This document shows, piece after piece, positions 41,675 to 52,600 of a DNA stretch of 64,000 bases. Origin of the DNA: Dyadobacter sp. CY261 (GTDB lineage: Bacteria; Bacteroidota; Bacteroidia; Cytophagales; Spirosomataceae); the NCBI RefSeq assembly GCF_021440085.1, contig NZ_JAKCPW010000011.1, forward strand, positions 124,001 to 188,000, read 5' to 3'. The position numbers and the translations under genes are program-made. The notes under the pieces are model-generated. The model saw only the letters and a list, made by a program, of their open reading frames with translations. It had not been told where the DNA came from and did no database searches. The stretch's first letter is position 1, and each line of letters begins with the position of its first letter.

Positions 41675-44600
41675 TTAAAATTTAAGGTTTACGCCCACAG
41701 TGAATTGTCTTACCGGCGGGTTATTGAGGTTTACCGAGATCTGCCGCTCCGGCGCACCGCGCTCGCTGGCACCCTGCGGATTAAGCGTGGACTGTCCGCT
41801 GGCATAGCTGTTTCCCTCCGGGTCGATCGCCAGATTGTCTCTTACCAATGGCGCGTAAATAATGAATGGGTTGGTCAGGTTGACGTAGATGCGGGCCGAA
41901 GTGGCACCGATTTTTTTGATCAAATCGCTCTCGAATGTGTAACCAAGGTTGATACTGCGGCATTTGATGAACGAGCCGTCGTAATAACCGAGTGTCGACC
42001 CGAAGTTGGCCACCGCGCTGCTCGCGTCGGGTGCCGGGAATGCATTGGTAGGGTTGGTGTCCGTCCAGTAATCCACCTTCACCTGATTAACACGGCTTTG
42101 GTTAAAGAATGCAAACCCACCCGAACCAGTGCTGTTGCCTGTAAGATATGGCACGAGCACCTTCATACCCATCCGTGCATAGGTCACGATGGATGCATCA
42201 AAATTCCTGAAACTGAAACGATTGGTAAGGCCTCCCTCCCATTTGGGCTGGAAATTACCCAGGATCTGCCGGTCGCTTGCGTCGATTTTACTGTCGCCAT
42301 TCAGGTCTTCCACCCGGATCTGCCCAGCATATTGGACGGGCGAAGTCTGTTTAGCCAATGTGCCGTTCTCGGCATCGCTGAGCTGCCATATACCCAATTT
42401 CTTGTAATCATAAATCACAGAAAGCGGCTGCCCTACAAACCATCCCGCGCCCAGATTGGCTTTTTCCTGCGGTGTGGTCAGCTGCGTGATTTTCTCGCGG
42501 TTGAAGAAATAGGTCGCGTCCACGCTCCAGTTAAATCCTTTCGGTTTTCTCGCGATCTCGAATGTGACTGCCACTTCGAGGCCCTTACCTTCGGTTTTAC
42601 CCAGGTTTTTCAGGGTAGAACCGGCTCCATTGCTTGGAGGCAGCGGGACCGACAGCAGGATGTCCTTTGTTTTCTGGTGGTACCAATCGACCGAACCGGT
42701 AATGCGGTTGCTCAGAAAGCCGAAGTCGATACCGATGTCCACCTGCGAGGTCGACTGCCAGCTCAGATCACCTGCGGGAAGGCTGGTAACCGTGTAAGCC
42801 AGTTGCTGCCCTGCGGTACCTGTCCCGAAATTGTAATATCCCGCCGACAATGCACCCAACGTCGAATACGCGCCTACATTGCGGTTACCGGACACGCCCC
42901 AGCCACCTCGGAGTTTAAGGTTCGAAACGAAGCCGATCGTTTTCATAAAACCTTCCTCAACCACATTCCAGCCAACACCGACGGCCGGATAGTTGAAATA
43001 CTGGTTGCCCGGAGACAATGTGGAAGAGCCGTCCCGACGGAGGGTGAGCGTTAACAAATAGCGGTCGGCGTAGCTGTAATTGATCCTTCCCATGTAGGAA
43101 AGCAGGCCGGTTTCGGAAAACGAGTTACCAAAATCTGAGTTGGCGACCGGCTGGCCCGATGCCAGAGAAAAATTTGAAGTTTTGATGTAATCGGCAGGGA
43201 CGCCCGTTACCGTGAACCGGCTGCCCAATGAGTGGTTTTTAGTGTATTCATAAAGTGCAGTAAATCCCAGTTTATGCTTGTCGGCAAATGTTTTGTCGTA
43301 GTACAGCAGATGTTGCAGGTTCACGTCCCAATATTCGGTGTTGCTGATCTCGGCGTTGGACGATGATTGCACCGTGGCGGAATTGAAATAAGTCAGCGGC
43401 CCATTGTAACCATTGTAATTCGACTGGCTGAAATTCAAGCCCGCATTGAACCGGTATTTCAGGCCCGGCAAAATGGTCACCTCCGCGTACAGGCTGTTAA
43501 ATGTCCGCACCGAGCGCGTGCGTCCGAGATACGAATCCTTTTTGGTCAAAATCGTCAGCGGGCTTACACCTGCCGCATCGATGGAGCCTTCCGAAGGGAA
43601 CGTATTTACGCTGCCATCCGCATTGTAGGGCGATGCGAGTGGCGTGAGACGTACCAATCCGCCCGGTACACCGCCACCTCCCGGCGTGTTCTGGTAGGTA
43701 AGGGTATTCAGCGTATTCAGCCCGAGTTTGATATTTTTCCCAATCCGCTGATCGATCGTCGCGCGGATATTGAACCGCTGGAAATTCTGGCTGGGGATGA
43801 TGCCGGTTTCATTGAAATACCCTAACCCGAGCGAATATTGGGTGTTTTCGACGCCGCCCTGCATGCCCAACTGGTGATTGGACATGAAGCCGGGTTTGTA
43901 GATCAGATCCTGCCAGTCGGTGGATACGCCGTTGTCGAGTGCTTCCTGTTCCTTCGGCGTGAGCAAATAGCCCGACGTACCTGGACTGGTGCGGTTATAT
44001 TTGGCCGCATCGGCCTTGAACTGGGCATATTCCGGTCCGTTCATGACATTGAATTTGTCCATGATGCGGGTTTGGCCGTGGTAGCCGTCGTAACTGAACA
44101 CGGGCTTGCCTACCTTTCCTCTTTTAGTGGTAACCAGGATCACACCGCCCGCTCCCCGGGAACCGTAAATGGCCGTTGCAGAGGCGTCTTTCAATACTTC
44201 CAGGCTCACGACATCGTCGGGGTTAATGTCGTTGAGGCCGCCAAAGGGGATCCCGTCGACCACCACCAGTGGCCCGTCCAGCCCGTCGCTCGATCCGGAG
44301 CTTGTGGTAAGCGTGCGGTTACCCCTGATCCTGATCTGCCCCTGCGACCCGGGCGTGCTTCCGTTGCTGACAATGGACACCCCTGCCGCACGGCCTTTGA
44401 GCTGGTTGATCAGGTTCGGCGCGGGCACCTCTTTCAATGTCGCCTCGCTCACCGAAACCACCGACCCGGTTACATCACGCTTACGCTGCGTTCCGTAACC
44501 AACCACTACTACTTCTTCCAGGACCTTATGATCAGGTGCGAGAGACACGCTGATCATTTTCTCGTTTCCCACAACCACTTCTTTGGGAGTATAACCCACC

Positions 44601-44983
44601 AGCGAAAACACGAGCACCGTATTCTCGTTATCGGGAATTACAATCTTGAAATTACCGTTCGCGTCGGCACTCGTGCCACGCGCGGTGCCTTTGATGAGAA
44701 CACTTGCACCAGGCAGCCCGTCGCCATTCTCGCCGGTGACCTTACCTGTTACCTCGGTGTCAGCGACGGCTTGTCCGGCATGGAGATGTCCGGCATGGAG
44801 ATGTCCGGCACGGTACCTGTTCAAGGCGTTCTCAGATGCGTGGGCGACGCCGGCATTGCCCAGGGTAGCGGCTAGCATTAACGGCCATCCGATGGTCCGT
44901 AATGCGCCGAAACGGTTTTTCTTTTTGTGTAAAAAGCAGCGCATAGGCTCGCAGAGTTTTTGTTGAAAATTTTTATTTGTCAT
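41675..44983 (-). CDS. SusC/RagA-family TonB-dependent transporter of the GH43 locus
   Basis: 1102 aa. Signal-like segment (TIGWPLMLAATLGNAGVAHA), then a His-rich linker with AGHLHAGHLHAG. A carboxypeptidase-like domain follows (VTGENGDGLPGASVLIKG), then VVVVGYGTQRKRDVTGSVVS, plug blocks IRIRGNRTLTTSS and KDASATAIYGSRGAGGVILV, and the barrel ending TVGVNLKF. The N-terminus before the signal is long and basic; the ATG at 44983 is kept because the nearest later Met (MRCFLHKKK) also precedes the hydrophobic segment. It is divergent from the hybrid regulator gene. Confidence 0.94.
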   Translation of the reverse strand: MTNKNFQQKLCEPMRCFLHKKKNRFGALRTIGWPLMLAATLGNAGVAHASENALNRYRAGHLHAGHLHAGQAVADTEVTGKVTGENGDGLPGASVLIKGTARGTSADANGNFKIVIPDNENTVLVFSLVGYTPKEVVVGNEKMISVSLAPDHKVLEEVVVVGYGTQRKRDVTGSVVSVSEATLKEVPAPNLINQLKGRAAGVSIVSNGSTPGSQGQIRIRGNRTLTTSSGSSDGLDGPLVVVDGIPFGGLNDINPDDVVSLEVLKDASATAIYGSRGAGGVILVTTKRGKVGKPVFSYDGYHGQTRIMDKFNVMNGPEYAQFKADAAKYNRTSPGTSGYLLTPKEQEALDNGVSTDWQDLIYKPGFMSNHQLGMQGGVENTQYSLGLGYFNETGIIPSQNFQRFNIRATIDQRIGKNIKLGLNTLNTLTYQNTPGGGGVPGGLVRLTPLASPYNADGSVNTFPSEGSIDAAGVSPLTILTKKDSYLGRTRSVRTFNSLYAEVTILPGLKYRFNAGLNFSQSNYNGYNGPLTYFNSATVQSSSNAEISNTEYWDVNLQHLLYYDKTFADKHKLGFTALYEYTKNHSLGSRFTVTGVPADYIKTSNFSLASGQPVANSDFGNSFSETGLLSYMGRINYSYADRYLLTLTLRRDGSSTLSPGNQYFNYPAVGVGWNVVEEGFMKTIGFVSNLKLRGGWGVSGNRNVGAYSTLGALSAGYYNFGTGTAGQQLAYTVTSLPAGDLSWQSTSQVDIGIDFGFLSNRITGSVDWYHQKTKDILLSVPLPPSNGAGSTLKNLGKTEGKGLEVAVTFEIARKPKGFNWSVDATYFFNREKITQLTTPQEKANLGAGWFVGQPLSVIYDYKKLGIWQLSDAENGTLAKQTSPVQYAGQIRVEDLNGDSKIDASDRQILGNFQPKWEGGLTNRFSFRNFDASIVTYARMGMKVLVPYLTGNSTGSGGFAFFNQSRVNQVKVDYWTDTNPTNAFPAPDASSAVANFGSTLGYYDGSFIKCRSINLGYTFESDLIKKIGATSARIYVNLTNPFIIYAPLVRDNLAIDPEGNSYASGQSTLNPQGASERGAPERQISVNLNNPPVRQFTVGVNLKF
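44772..44810 (-). repeat. 15-bp tandem repeat encoding AGHLH units in SusC
   Basis: The unit TGTCCGGCATGGAGA is repeated 2.6 times without mismatch inside the SusC gene, just after the signal peptide. It encodes a GHLHA repeat. Such short perfect repeats can change copy number by slippage; a 15-bp unit keeps the frame. Confidence 0.8.
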
Positions 44984-45043
44984 TTTGACAATATATTTTT
45001 AGAACATGATGATTCCAATAATTTATAGCAACCTGACGATGGG

Positions 45044-45111
45044 CAAAAGTAGCACTCCCAAGAGCCCGCCCGTGAGCACATTTGTTCAAATTATGGAGAC
45101 AATTGTTCAAA
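45044..45111 (-). promoter_or_regulatory. candidate regulated promoter of the GH43-locus susC
   Basis: On the minus strand TACTTTTG (45044-45051) matches the -7 box TAnnTTTG about 60 bp before the SusC start; no -33 box is present. Upstream of it, TTGTTCAAA occurs twice (45082-45090 and 45103-45111) with a 21-bp period, two helical turns. This is where direct-repeat sites for an AraC-type activator would lie. A weaker related sequence with a shared GGAGACAA follows near 45135. The flanking hybrid regulator is the obvious candidate protein. Confidence 0.5.
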
Positions 45112-45221
45112 ATCAGCCAAAAAATGACAAATTCGGAGACAAAGTTGTACTAAATGCATTTCTTGCGTTGGATTAGCTCGTATCTCCTTCGTCTTTACAC
45201 CAACCTAACTCACGGCTACAA

Positions 45222-48200
45222 GTGAAACAGCCCCGACCGCTTATCCTTTTACTGATCTGCCTGTTGGTAATGCGCTCAGGCGGGACGGTCGTGGCCCAAA
45301 GCGAATCGCCCCGGTTTACTGCCATTACGTCGATGGACGGGCTGTCGGCTAACACCGTCACTGCGATCCTGAAAGACCGCTACGGGTTGCTCTGGTTCGC
45401 CACTGAAGATGGTCTCAACAAATATGATGGAACCGGTTTCACTGTTTACCGACACAGTAAAAAGGACTCGACCTCCCTGAAATCGAACGATATCTCTGCT
45501 ATCTATGAAGACCGCGCCGGACGGATTTGGGTCGGAACGATCATCGGCTCATTGCATCTGTATGACCGCAGGAAAGATTCATTTACCAGAATCAAAACCT
45601 ATCAGAGTATCAATTCGATCTGCGAGGACGGACAGGGTAAGATATGGGCGGGAACCACACAGGGGCTTCTGACCATTGACCCCAACACATTAGCCATCCA
45701 TACATTTGCTCCTGACAAAAAAACGCCCGCACAGGTGGCTACCAGGCATGTACACCGGATTTTCATCGACCACAGGCAGCAAATGTGGGTGGGCACAAGC
45801 GAGGGCCTTTTTAGATATTTAAATAAGGAAAACCGCTTTGTACCCGTTGATTATCATGCTCCGGAAATGGTGAAGGACGGTGTGAATTTTGTGACGGCCA
45901 TCAGCGAAGACAGTTCGGGACAAATGTGGATCGGCACGCAGAACGGCCTGTTCACCATTTCACACGAGGGTAAGCGTATGCAAAGTTTCGCCTATCAACC
46001 CGGAAACGACCATTCGATCAGCAGCAATATGATCTTTGCCATCGGCGCACAAAGCCGGGACGAGCTGTGGATTTGTACCGATGGCGGGCTGAACATCATG
46101 GACAGGCGCACGGGCAACGTCATCCGCCACGCACCCGACCCGCGTACGACGTTCAGCATAACGAACAAGTCTATACGCAGCATCTTTATTGACCCGGCGG
46201 GCATAACCTGGCTGGGCACTTATAAAGGCGGCATCAACAAATACGACCGTAGTCTGACACTCTTCGGGCTGAAACGCTGCGACCCCTACGATCGCTACGG
46301 CCTAAGTGCGCCCTTTGTTACCTCTTTCGCCGAGCATTCCGACGGCCGCATTTTCGTCGGCACCGATGATGGAGGCGTGAACCTGTACGACCGCAAGACC
46401 AACCTGTTCCGCAGGTATGCCATTAATCCGAATAATAAGGCCGCCTCGTCCGGGCTCGCCGTACTGTCGCTGGCGCTCACCGCGCCGGACGAACTCTGGA
46501 TCGGCACTTTTCAGGACGGACTTTTCCGCTTGAAGCCTTCCACAGGCAGCTATGAGCAATTTACACAAGGCCAGACAGCGACTTCGCTGGGCAATAACAA
46601 TATTTTTTCCATCACCAAAGACAGGCAAGGAAAGCTATGGATCGGCACGAACGGCGGGGGTGTGAACGTCTTCGACCCTCGAACCCGGCAATTCGAGCGG
46701 CTTTTTGACCCGAATGTCGCCCTGCCGGACCGCGTCATCCCGCTGAATGCCTATATCCGGGACATACTGCAAGACCGGCACGGAAAAATGTGGATCGCTT
46801 CACACGGCACAGGTATTGCCGTTTTCGACCCGGAAACACGCAGTTCTACCCTCCTCGACCGCGAACTTGCCGGCCTGCCGAGCAACAACGTAATGACGCT
46901 TCTGGAAGACAGCCGGGGCAACATCTGGGCCGGGACCGGCGGGGAAGGCCTTGCATTATTTGATCCAAAAACACGCAAATTCATCCCGTACGGCATCAAT
47001 GATGGACTTTCCAGCGGGATGATCAACAAAGTGCTGGAGGATGCGCAGGGGCGAATCTGGGTAAGCACCAATGAGGGAATCAGTTTTTTTGATGTACATA
47101 AAAAGAAATTCACAAACTACGCCTCCCATAATGGCCTGCAAAACAACACTTTCGCATTAGGATCAGGATTACGCACAACCGACAACGTGCTCTTCTTCGG
47201 TGGTATTGCAGGCTTTAATTACATTGATACCCACGGCCTGAAAAGGAGCCAAGGCCAGACGCCCGTGATCCTGAAAGACCTCAAAGTAGGGAACAGGACC
47301 ATTACCTCGGCCGATTCGGGTATGATCGACGCCGACATTTCCGTGGCCCGGTCGATCCGGCTGGATTACAAGCAGAATTTTTCGATCGGCTACGCGGCGC
47401 TGAACTATACCAACCCCAAACAGACCGCCTACCGTTACCGGCTCGTGGGCCTGGAAAACGAATGGCAGCAGGCAGGGCAGGGCACGACGGCCAGTTATAC
47501 CAACCTCAGCCCTGGCGATTACCGTTTCGAGGTACAGGCCAGCAGCGACAACAGTGATTGGAGCTCCGCACCGGCATCGATCGCCGTAGTTGTGAAACCG
47601 CCGTTTTATCTGACAGTTTATGCCTACATTTTCTATGTGCTGGCACCTATTGTGGCGGTGTTCCTGATGCGGAGGCGCGGCATCCGCAGGCTGCACCGGA
47701 AATTCCGGGAAGAAGAAGCACGCCGGGAAACCGAACGGGCGCAGGAGCTCGACAGGCTGAAAATCAAGTTCCTTACCAACCTCAGCCACGAATTCCGCAC
47801 GCCCATCTCGCTGATCCTCGCGCCGGTAGAAAACCTGCTCGGGCAGGATCCACCGCACCAGCCACAGATCATGGCCATCCGGCGCAATGCGAAAAGGCTG
47901 CTTAATCTCGTGGACCAGTTGCTGGATTTCAAAAATTTGCAGGAACAGGAACTGAAAGCGGACTTGCGGAAAAACGACATCGTCCCTTTCATCCGCGAAG
48001 CCTGCGACTCTTTCAGCGACCTTTCACAGCGGAAACGCATTCGTTTCACATTCGACAGCGCGATCGAACATTTGTTGATCGACTTCGACGCCGATAAAAT
48101 GGAGCGCATTCTCTTTAACTTGCTTTCCAACGCATTCAAATTTACCCCCGAAGGCGGCCAAGTGATGCTGCAAGTGAGCTGCGGAAGCGATGATTCGGGT

Positions 48201-49340
48201 CAAAACTGGCTCTTTATCAAAATATCCGACACGGGGATCGGGATTTCGCCTGAGCATTACGAGAAAATCTTCGGCCGGTTCTTCCAGGATGAGGCGAACA
48301 GAACTGTACTTAATCAGGGAAGCGGGATCGGCTTGTCGATTGTCAGGGAATTTGTGCAAATGCATGGCGGCTTCATCACCGTCGGCAGCAATGCAGGCAG
48401 GGGCAGCGTTTTTACCGTCGGCTTACCTTGTGAAACATTGATCTATAACCCTGTCGAGATAGCGTCACCGGTTCCGTTTGCGGATGCCATCCAGCCCGAA
48501 AACGGCGACGATGCGACAGGCAAAATATCACAGGCAGATTCCGACGAAATGCCTAAAGTGCTGATCGTCGAGGATAATGCGGAATTCAGGCATTATCTCA
48601 AAGAGAATCTGGAAACCAATTACCGCGTGCTGGAAGCTGGCAATGGCAGGGAAGGCTGGCAAAAAGCATTGAGCTGCCATCCCGAACTGATCGTGAGCGA
48701 TATCGCGATGCCCGAAATGGACGGCCTTAGTCTGAGCGAGAAAATCAAATCGGATAAAAGGACCAGCCATATTCCGCTCATCCTGCTTACGGCGTCGAGT
48801 GGTGAAGAACAGCAGCTTAAAGGACTCAGCTCTGGCGCAAACGATTACCTGACCAAACCATTCAATTTCGAAATACTGAATGTCAAGATCAATAACCTCC
48901 TATTACTGAACCGGTTGCTGAAAGGTGTGTATTCAAGGCAAATCCAGATAGAGGGACGGGAAGCGGGCATTGAGTCGGGTGATGCGAAGCTGCTTAGGGA
49001 TATTCTTTCCTACATCGACGACAACCTGAATTCGACTCAGCTCAGTGTCGAGAGCCTGGCAAGGCACGTCGGCATGAGCCGGGGCACACTCTACACCAGG
49101 GTACTGGAAATGAGCGGACAAACGCCCATCGAGTTCATCCGGTCGATCAAGCTGGAAAAAGCAGCCCTGTTGCTCGAAAAAAGTGACATGAATGTTTCGC
49201 AGATCTCGTATACGGCTGGTTTTGCGACGCCCAACTATTTCACTAAATCGTTCAAGGCCAAGTTCAACATGCTGCCGTCAGAATATAAAGCGATGAAACG
49301 AAAGCCATTTGGGGAAATGAAGCCGGAGCCAGCGGGCTAA
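45222..49340 (+). CDS. hybrid two-component sensor-regulator (HTCS) with AraC output
   Basis: 1372 aa starting at a GTG codon; this start is preferred because it gives a signal peptide (PLILLLICLLVMRSGGTVVA). A two-component propeller of repeated blades (GLLWFATEDGLNKYDG, RIWVGTIIGSLHLYD, KLWIGTNGGGVNVFD and others) forms the periplasmic sensor. Next come a Y_Y_Y domain, a membrane helix (YAYIFYVLAPIVAVFLM), a histidine kinase with H856 in LSHEFRTP, a receiver with D1160 in IVSDIAMPEMDG, and an AraC-type HTH ending in NYFTKSFKAKFNMLPSEYK. All functions are in one protein. These proteins bind an oligosaccharide and activate adjacent loci. It flanks two loci, so either or both may be targets. 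Confidence 0.95.
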   Translation: MKQPRPLILLLICLLVMRSGGTVVAQSESPRFTAITSMDGLSANTVTAILKDRYGLLWFATEDGLNKYDGTGFTVYRHSKKDSTSLKSNDISAIYEDRAGRIWVGTIIGSLHLYDRRKDSFTRIKTYQSINSICEDGQGKIWAGTTQGLLTIDPNTLAIHTFAPDKKTPAQVATRHVHRIFIDHRQQMWVGTSEGLFRYLNKENRFVPVDYHAPEMVKDGVNFVTAISEDSSGQMWIGTQNGLFTISHEGKRMQSFAYQPGNDHSISSNMIFAIGAQSRDELWICTDGGLNIMDRRTGNVIRHAPDPRTTFSITNKSIRSIFIDPAGITWLGTYKGGINKYDRSLTLFGLKRCDPYDRYGLSAPFVTSFAEHSDGRIFVGTDDGGVNLYDRKTNLFRRYAINPNNKAASSGLAVLSLALTAPDELWIGTFQDGLFRLKPSTGSYEQFTQGQTATSLGNNNIFSITKDRQGKLWIGTNGGGVNVFDPRTRQFERLFDPNVALPDRVIPLNAYIRDILQDRHGKMWIASHGTGIAVFDPETRSSTLLDRELAGLPSNNVMTLLEDSRGNIWAGTGGEGLALFDPKTRKFIPYGINDGLSSGMINKVLEDAQGRIWVSTNEGISFFDVHKKKFTNYASHNGLQNNTFALGSGLRTTDNVLFFGGIAGFNYIDTHGLKRSQGQTPVILKDLKVGNRTITSADSGMIDADISVARSIRLDYKQNFSIGYAALNYTNPKQTAYRYRLVGLENEWQQAGQGTTASYTNLSPGDYRFEVQASSDNSDWSSAPASIAVVVKPPFYLTVYAYIFYVLAPIVAVFLMRRRGIRRLHRKFREEEARRETERAQELDRLKIKFLTNLSHEFRTPISLILAPVENLLGQDPPHQPQIMAIRRNAKRLLNLVDQLLDFKNLQEQELKADLRKNDIVPFIREACDSFSDLSQRKRIRFTFDSAIEHLLIDFDADKMERILFNLLSNAFKFTPEGGQVMLQVSCGSDDSGQNWLFIKISDTGIGISPEHYEKIFGRFFQDEANRTVLNQGSGIGLSIVREFVQMHGGFITVGSNAGRGSVFTVGLPCETLIYNPVEIASPVPFADAIQPENGDDATGKISQADSDEMPKVLIVEDNAEFRHYLKENLETNYRVLEAGNGREGWQKALSCHPELIVSDIAMPEMDGLSLSEKIKSDKRTSHIPLILLTASSGEEQQLKGLSSGANDYLTKPFNFEILNVKINNLLLLNRLLKGVYSRQIQIEGREAGIESGDAKLLRDILSYIDDNLNSTQLSVESLARHVGMSRGTLYTRVLEMSGQTPIEFIRSIKLEKAALLLEKSDMNVSQISYTAGFATPNYFTKSFKAKFNMLPSEYKAMKRKPFGEMKPEPAG

Positions 49341-49393
49341 GTCTCTAACCGCGCATCAAAAAACAGAATAATTTAATTTTTTGCCCGAAAGTT

Positions 49394-49430
49394 ACATTTT
49401 ATTTAAGTGTGGTATTGACATTTTATTTAA
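49394..49430 (+). promoter_or_regulatory. 13-bp direct repeats upstream of the glucuronoxylan-locus susC
   Basis: ACATTTTATTTAA occurs exactly twice, at 49394-49406 and 49418-49430, with a 24-bp period. A -7-like TAGTTTTT is at 49480-49487, about 50 bp downstream. The 277-bp gap between the hybrid regulator gene and susC holds nothing else I can name. The repeats are plausible activator sites but differ from the TTGTTCAAA repeats at the other susC. Confidence 0.5.
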
Positions 49431-49617
49431 ATTACTTGACCTTTGACCAGTACAATTTTTAATTATTAAAGTCCATCAATAGTTTTTCCGCATGAGTGCC
49501 CATTCGAATAATGCGGATTTCTCAGATGGAGATTGCCTTCGGTTCGGTGCAGTAAGCGTGCGCTGAGATTTTTTATCCTTTCCATGAAGTGTTTGTTTAA
49601 CATTTATTCAACAACCT

Positions 49618-52600
49618 ATGAAAAACCTTTTACAAGGGTATCTCTTAACGAAAGCCAGGTGGGGTCTGCTGCTGGTTCTGCTGACAATCGCATTGGCTGA
49701 CCAGGCATTTGCCGCAGCGCACGCCGACAAGCAGGTGGCCGGCAGGGTGACGACCGAAGACGGTGAAGCATTGCCCGGGGTCAACGTCACGCTGAAGGGT
49801 TCAAGCGTCGGTACCAGTACCGATACCAAAGGCGACTTCTCCCTGAATGTGCCTTCCGAAAACAGTGTGCTTGTGTTCAGCTTTATCGGCTATGGAAAAC
49901 AGGAGGTTACCGTCGGTTCGCAGACGCGCATTGAGGTGAAGCTCGTCGCCGAAAATCAGGTACTGGAAGAAATGGTCGTGATCGGATACGGCTCTCAAAA
50001 GAAATCTTCATTGACGGGCGCGGTTTCATCCGTTTCGCCCAAGGAACTGACCGCCCTTCCGGTAGTAAGCACCGAACAGGCGCTTCAAGGCCGGATCCCG
50101 GGTGTACGGGTTGTAAACAACGGTAGCCCGGGGCAAACGCCGATCGTACGTATACGGGGGATAGGTTCAATTAACTATGCTTCCGGCCCGCTGTACGTGA
50201 TCGACGGCATCCCCTCCGGCGACCTCAACAACCTTGATCCGAAAGATATCGAATCGCTGGAAGTACTCAAAGATGCGAGCTCGGCTGCTATTTACGGGTC
50301 ACGGGCATCGAATGGTGTGGTCATAATCAGTACCAAGAAAGGGTCGAAAGACGGCAAGCTCCATGTGAATGTGGATTCCTATTTCGGAACACAATCGGCC
50401 TGGAAAAAGCTGGACCTACTCAATACCGACCAATATGTTCAATATGCGACCGCTTTGCTGGGTAATGCAGGCATTGCCATGCCGGGAAGACTTTCCGACC
50501 TGAACAAACCAGTTTACGAGGGTGCTTCGCAGACCTTCGCGCAAACCCACACCGACTGGCAGGATGTGTTGTTCCGGAAGGCTCCGGTTCAGCAGCACCA
50601 GTTTTCGGTGAGCGGCGGAAATAATGTCTCGCGTTTCTTTACTTCTGTGGGTTATTTCGATCAGGAAGGGATTCTGGTGGGTACGAACTACAAACGCGCC
50701 AATTTCCGGATCAACTCCGATCATCAGGTAGCTAAATTCCTGAAGATCGGTCAAACACTGACTTTCTCCTACGACAAAACGCGTGGGGAACAAGGCTTCG
50801 GTGGCGGGCGTACGCTGGTCATGCAGGCGATCCGTAACCTGCCTTACTGGCCTGTTACCGACCCGACCAAGCTTGGCGGTTACAGCTCTCCAACGGCAGC
50901 CGACGGTAGCGATCCCGATAACCCGCTCCGCATAGCCACAATGGATGTAACAAGGAATCAGCGCATTAAAGTTTTGGCGTCGTTGTTCGCCGAAGTCAAC
51001 CTGACGAGCTTTCTGAGATACCGGTTCAGCTTGGGTGCCGACATCGTTAGCGCATTGTCCAACGAACAGTTTCCGATCTACAATGACGGCTACAAGTCGC
51101 GGACGCAATTCGAGATACGAGACGGCCGCACAAACTATTACTCGCCGGTGGTTACCAATCAATTGACATTCGACAAAACCCTTGGAAAACACTTTCTGAA
51201 TGTCACGGCGATCGTCGACAGGCAGACATTCCGTACCAACACGCTGAACGGCTCGGGCTACCGCCCCAACAACGACATCGACCAGATGCAAGGCGTTTCC
51301 AATCCCAACGCCACCAGCTCACTCGATGAAAGCGCGCTTATTTCTTACGTAGGCCGTTTGAACTATGAATATGGCGGAAAATACCTGCTCAGCGCCTCCG
51401 TGCGCCGCGACGGTTCGTCCCGTTTCGCGCCGGGCAACAAGTGGGGTACTTTCCCTTCGGCATCCTTGGGATGGCGCATCAGTGAAGAGGAATTTCTGAA
51501 AAGTGTCCCGGCGATTTCAGAGCTGAAAATCAGGGCCAGTTACGGACAGACCGGTTTTAACGGCATTGGAAGCTACGCATGGCAATCGCTGGTACAAGCA
51601 GATAACTCCAACTATGTTTTTGGCGGAAGCAAGTTGCTCGGCTCATACTTCAGCTCCCTGGGCAACACCCAACTGAAATGGGAAAGCACCGAAATGACCA
51701 ACCTGGGTATCGATCTGGCATTGTTCAACAACAGCGTCACATTCACAGCCGAGCGTTACAACCGCAATACCGACGGCCTTTTGCTCGAAGTGCCGATCCC
51801 GAACTCGCTGGGTTATTCATCGTCGCCACTGTCTAACATCGGCAAGATGAAAAACTGGGGTTACGAATTTCAACTGGGCTACAACAAGTCCGACGGCGAT
51901 TTCACCTGGAATGCTTCTGTGAATATGGACATTACCAGAAACAAGGTAGTGAGCCTGGCCACTGAAAGCGCGGCCCTTTTTAACGGCAAAAATGACGATT
52001 TCGGTGGTTTCGACCTCACCAAAACGGAAGCCGGACATCCCATTCAATCATTTTACGGGTGGAAAGTGGACGGTATTTTCCAAAGCGCTGCCGAGATTGC
52101 ACAATACAATGGAATTGACGGCAACGACCAGACCAAATACCAGCCTGCGGCCGCTCCGGGCGATATCCGGTTCAAAGACTTGAACGGCGACGGCCTGATC
52201 GACGCCAACGACCGGCAGTACCTGGGCAGTTTCATTCCCAAGTTCAGCTACGGCGGCAATTTCAGTGCGAGTTACAAAGGATTAGATGCCTCGATCTATC
52301 TCCAGGGAGTGCAAGGCAACAAAATCTACAACGGCACCAAGGTGATTGAGCAGGGAATGCTGCGGTTGTTTAATGCGGGCACGGATGTACTGGATGCCTG
52401 GACACCCACCCATACCGACACGGATGTTCCGAGAGCGGTCAGCGGCGATCCCAACAACAACAGCCGGACCAGCGACCGCTTCATCGAAAACGGATCTTAT
52501 ATGCGTATCAAGAATTTCAGCGTCGGCTACACGATCCCTTCGAAGGGGCTTGCCGCGCTGACGCGTAACACGATCACCAAAGCGAGGGTGTATGTATCGG

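Noticed and set aside
43838..44875. 345-aa plus-strand reading frame over the GH43-locus SusC
   Set aside because: Antisense to plug and carboxypeptidase-like domains that are clearly coding on the other strand.
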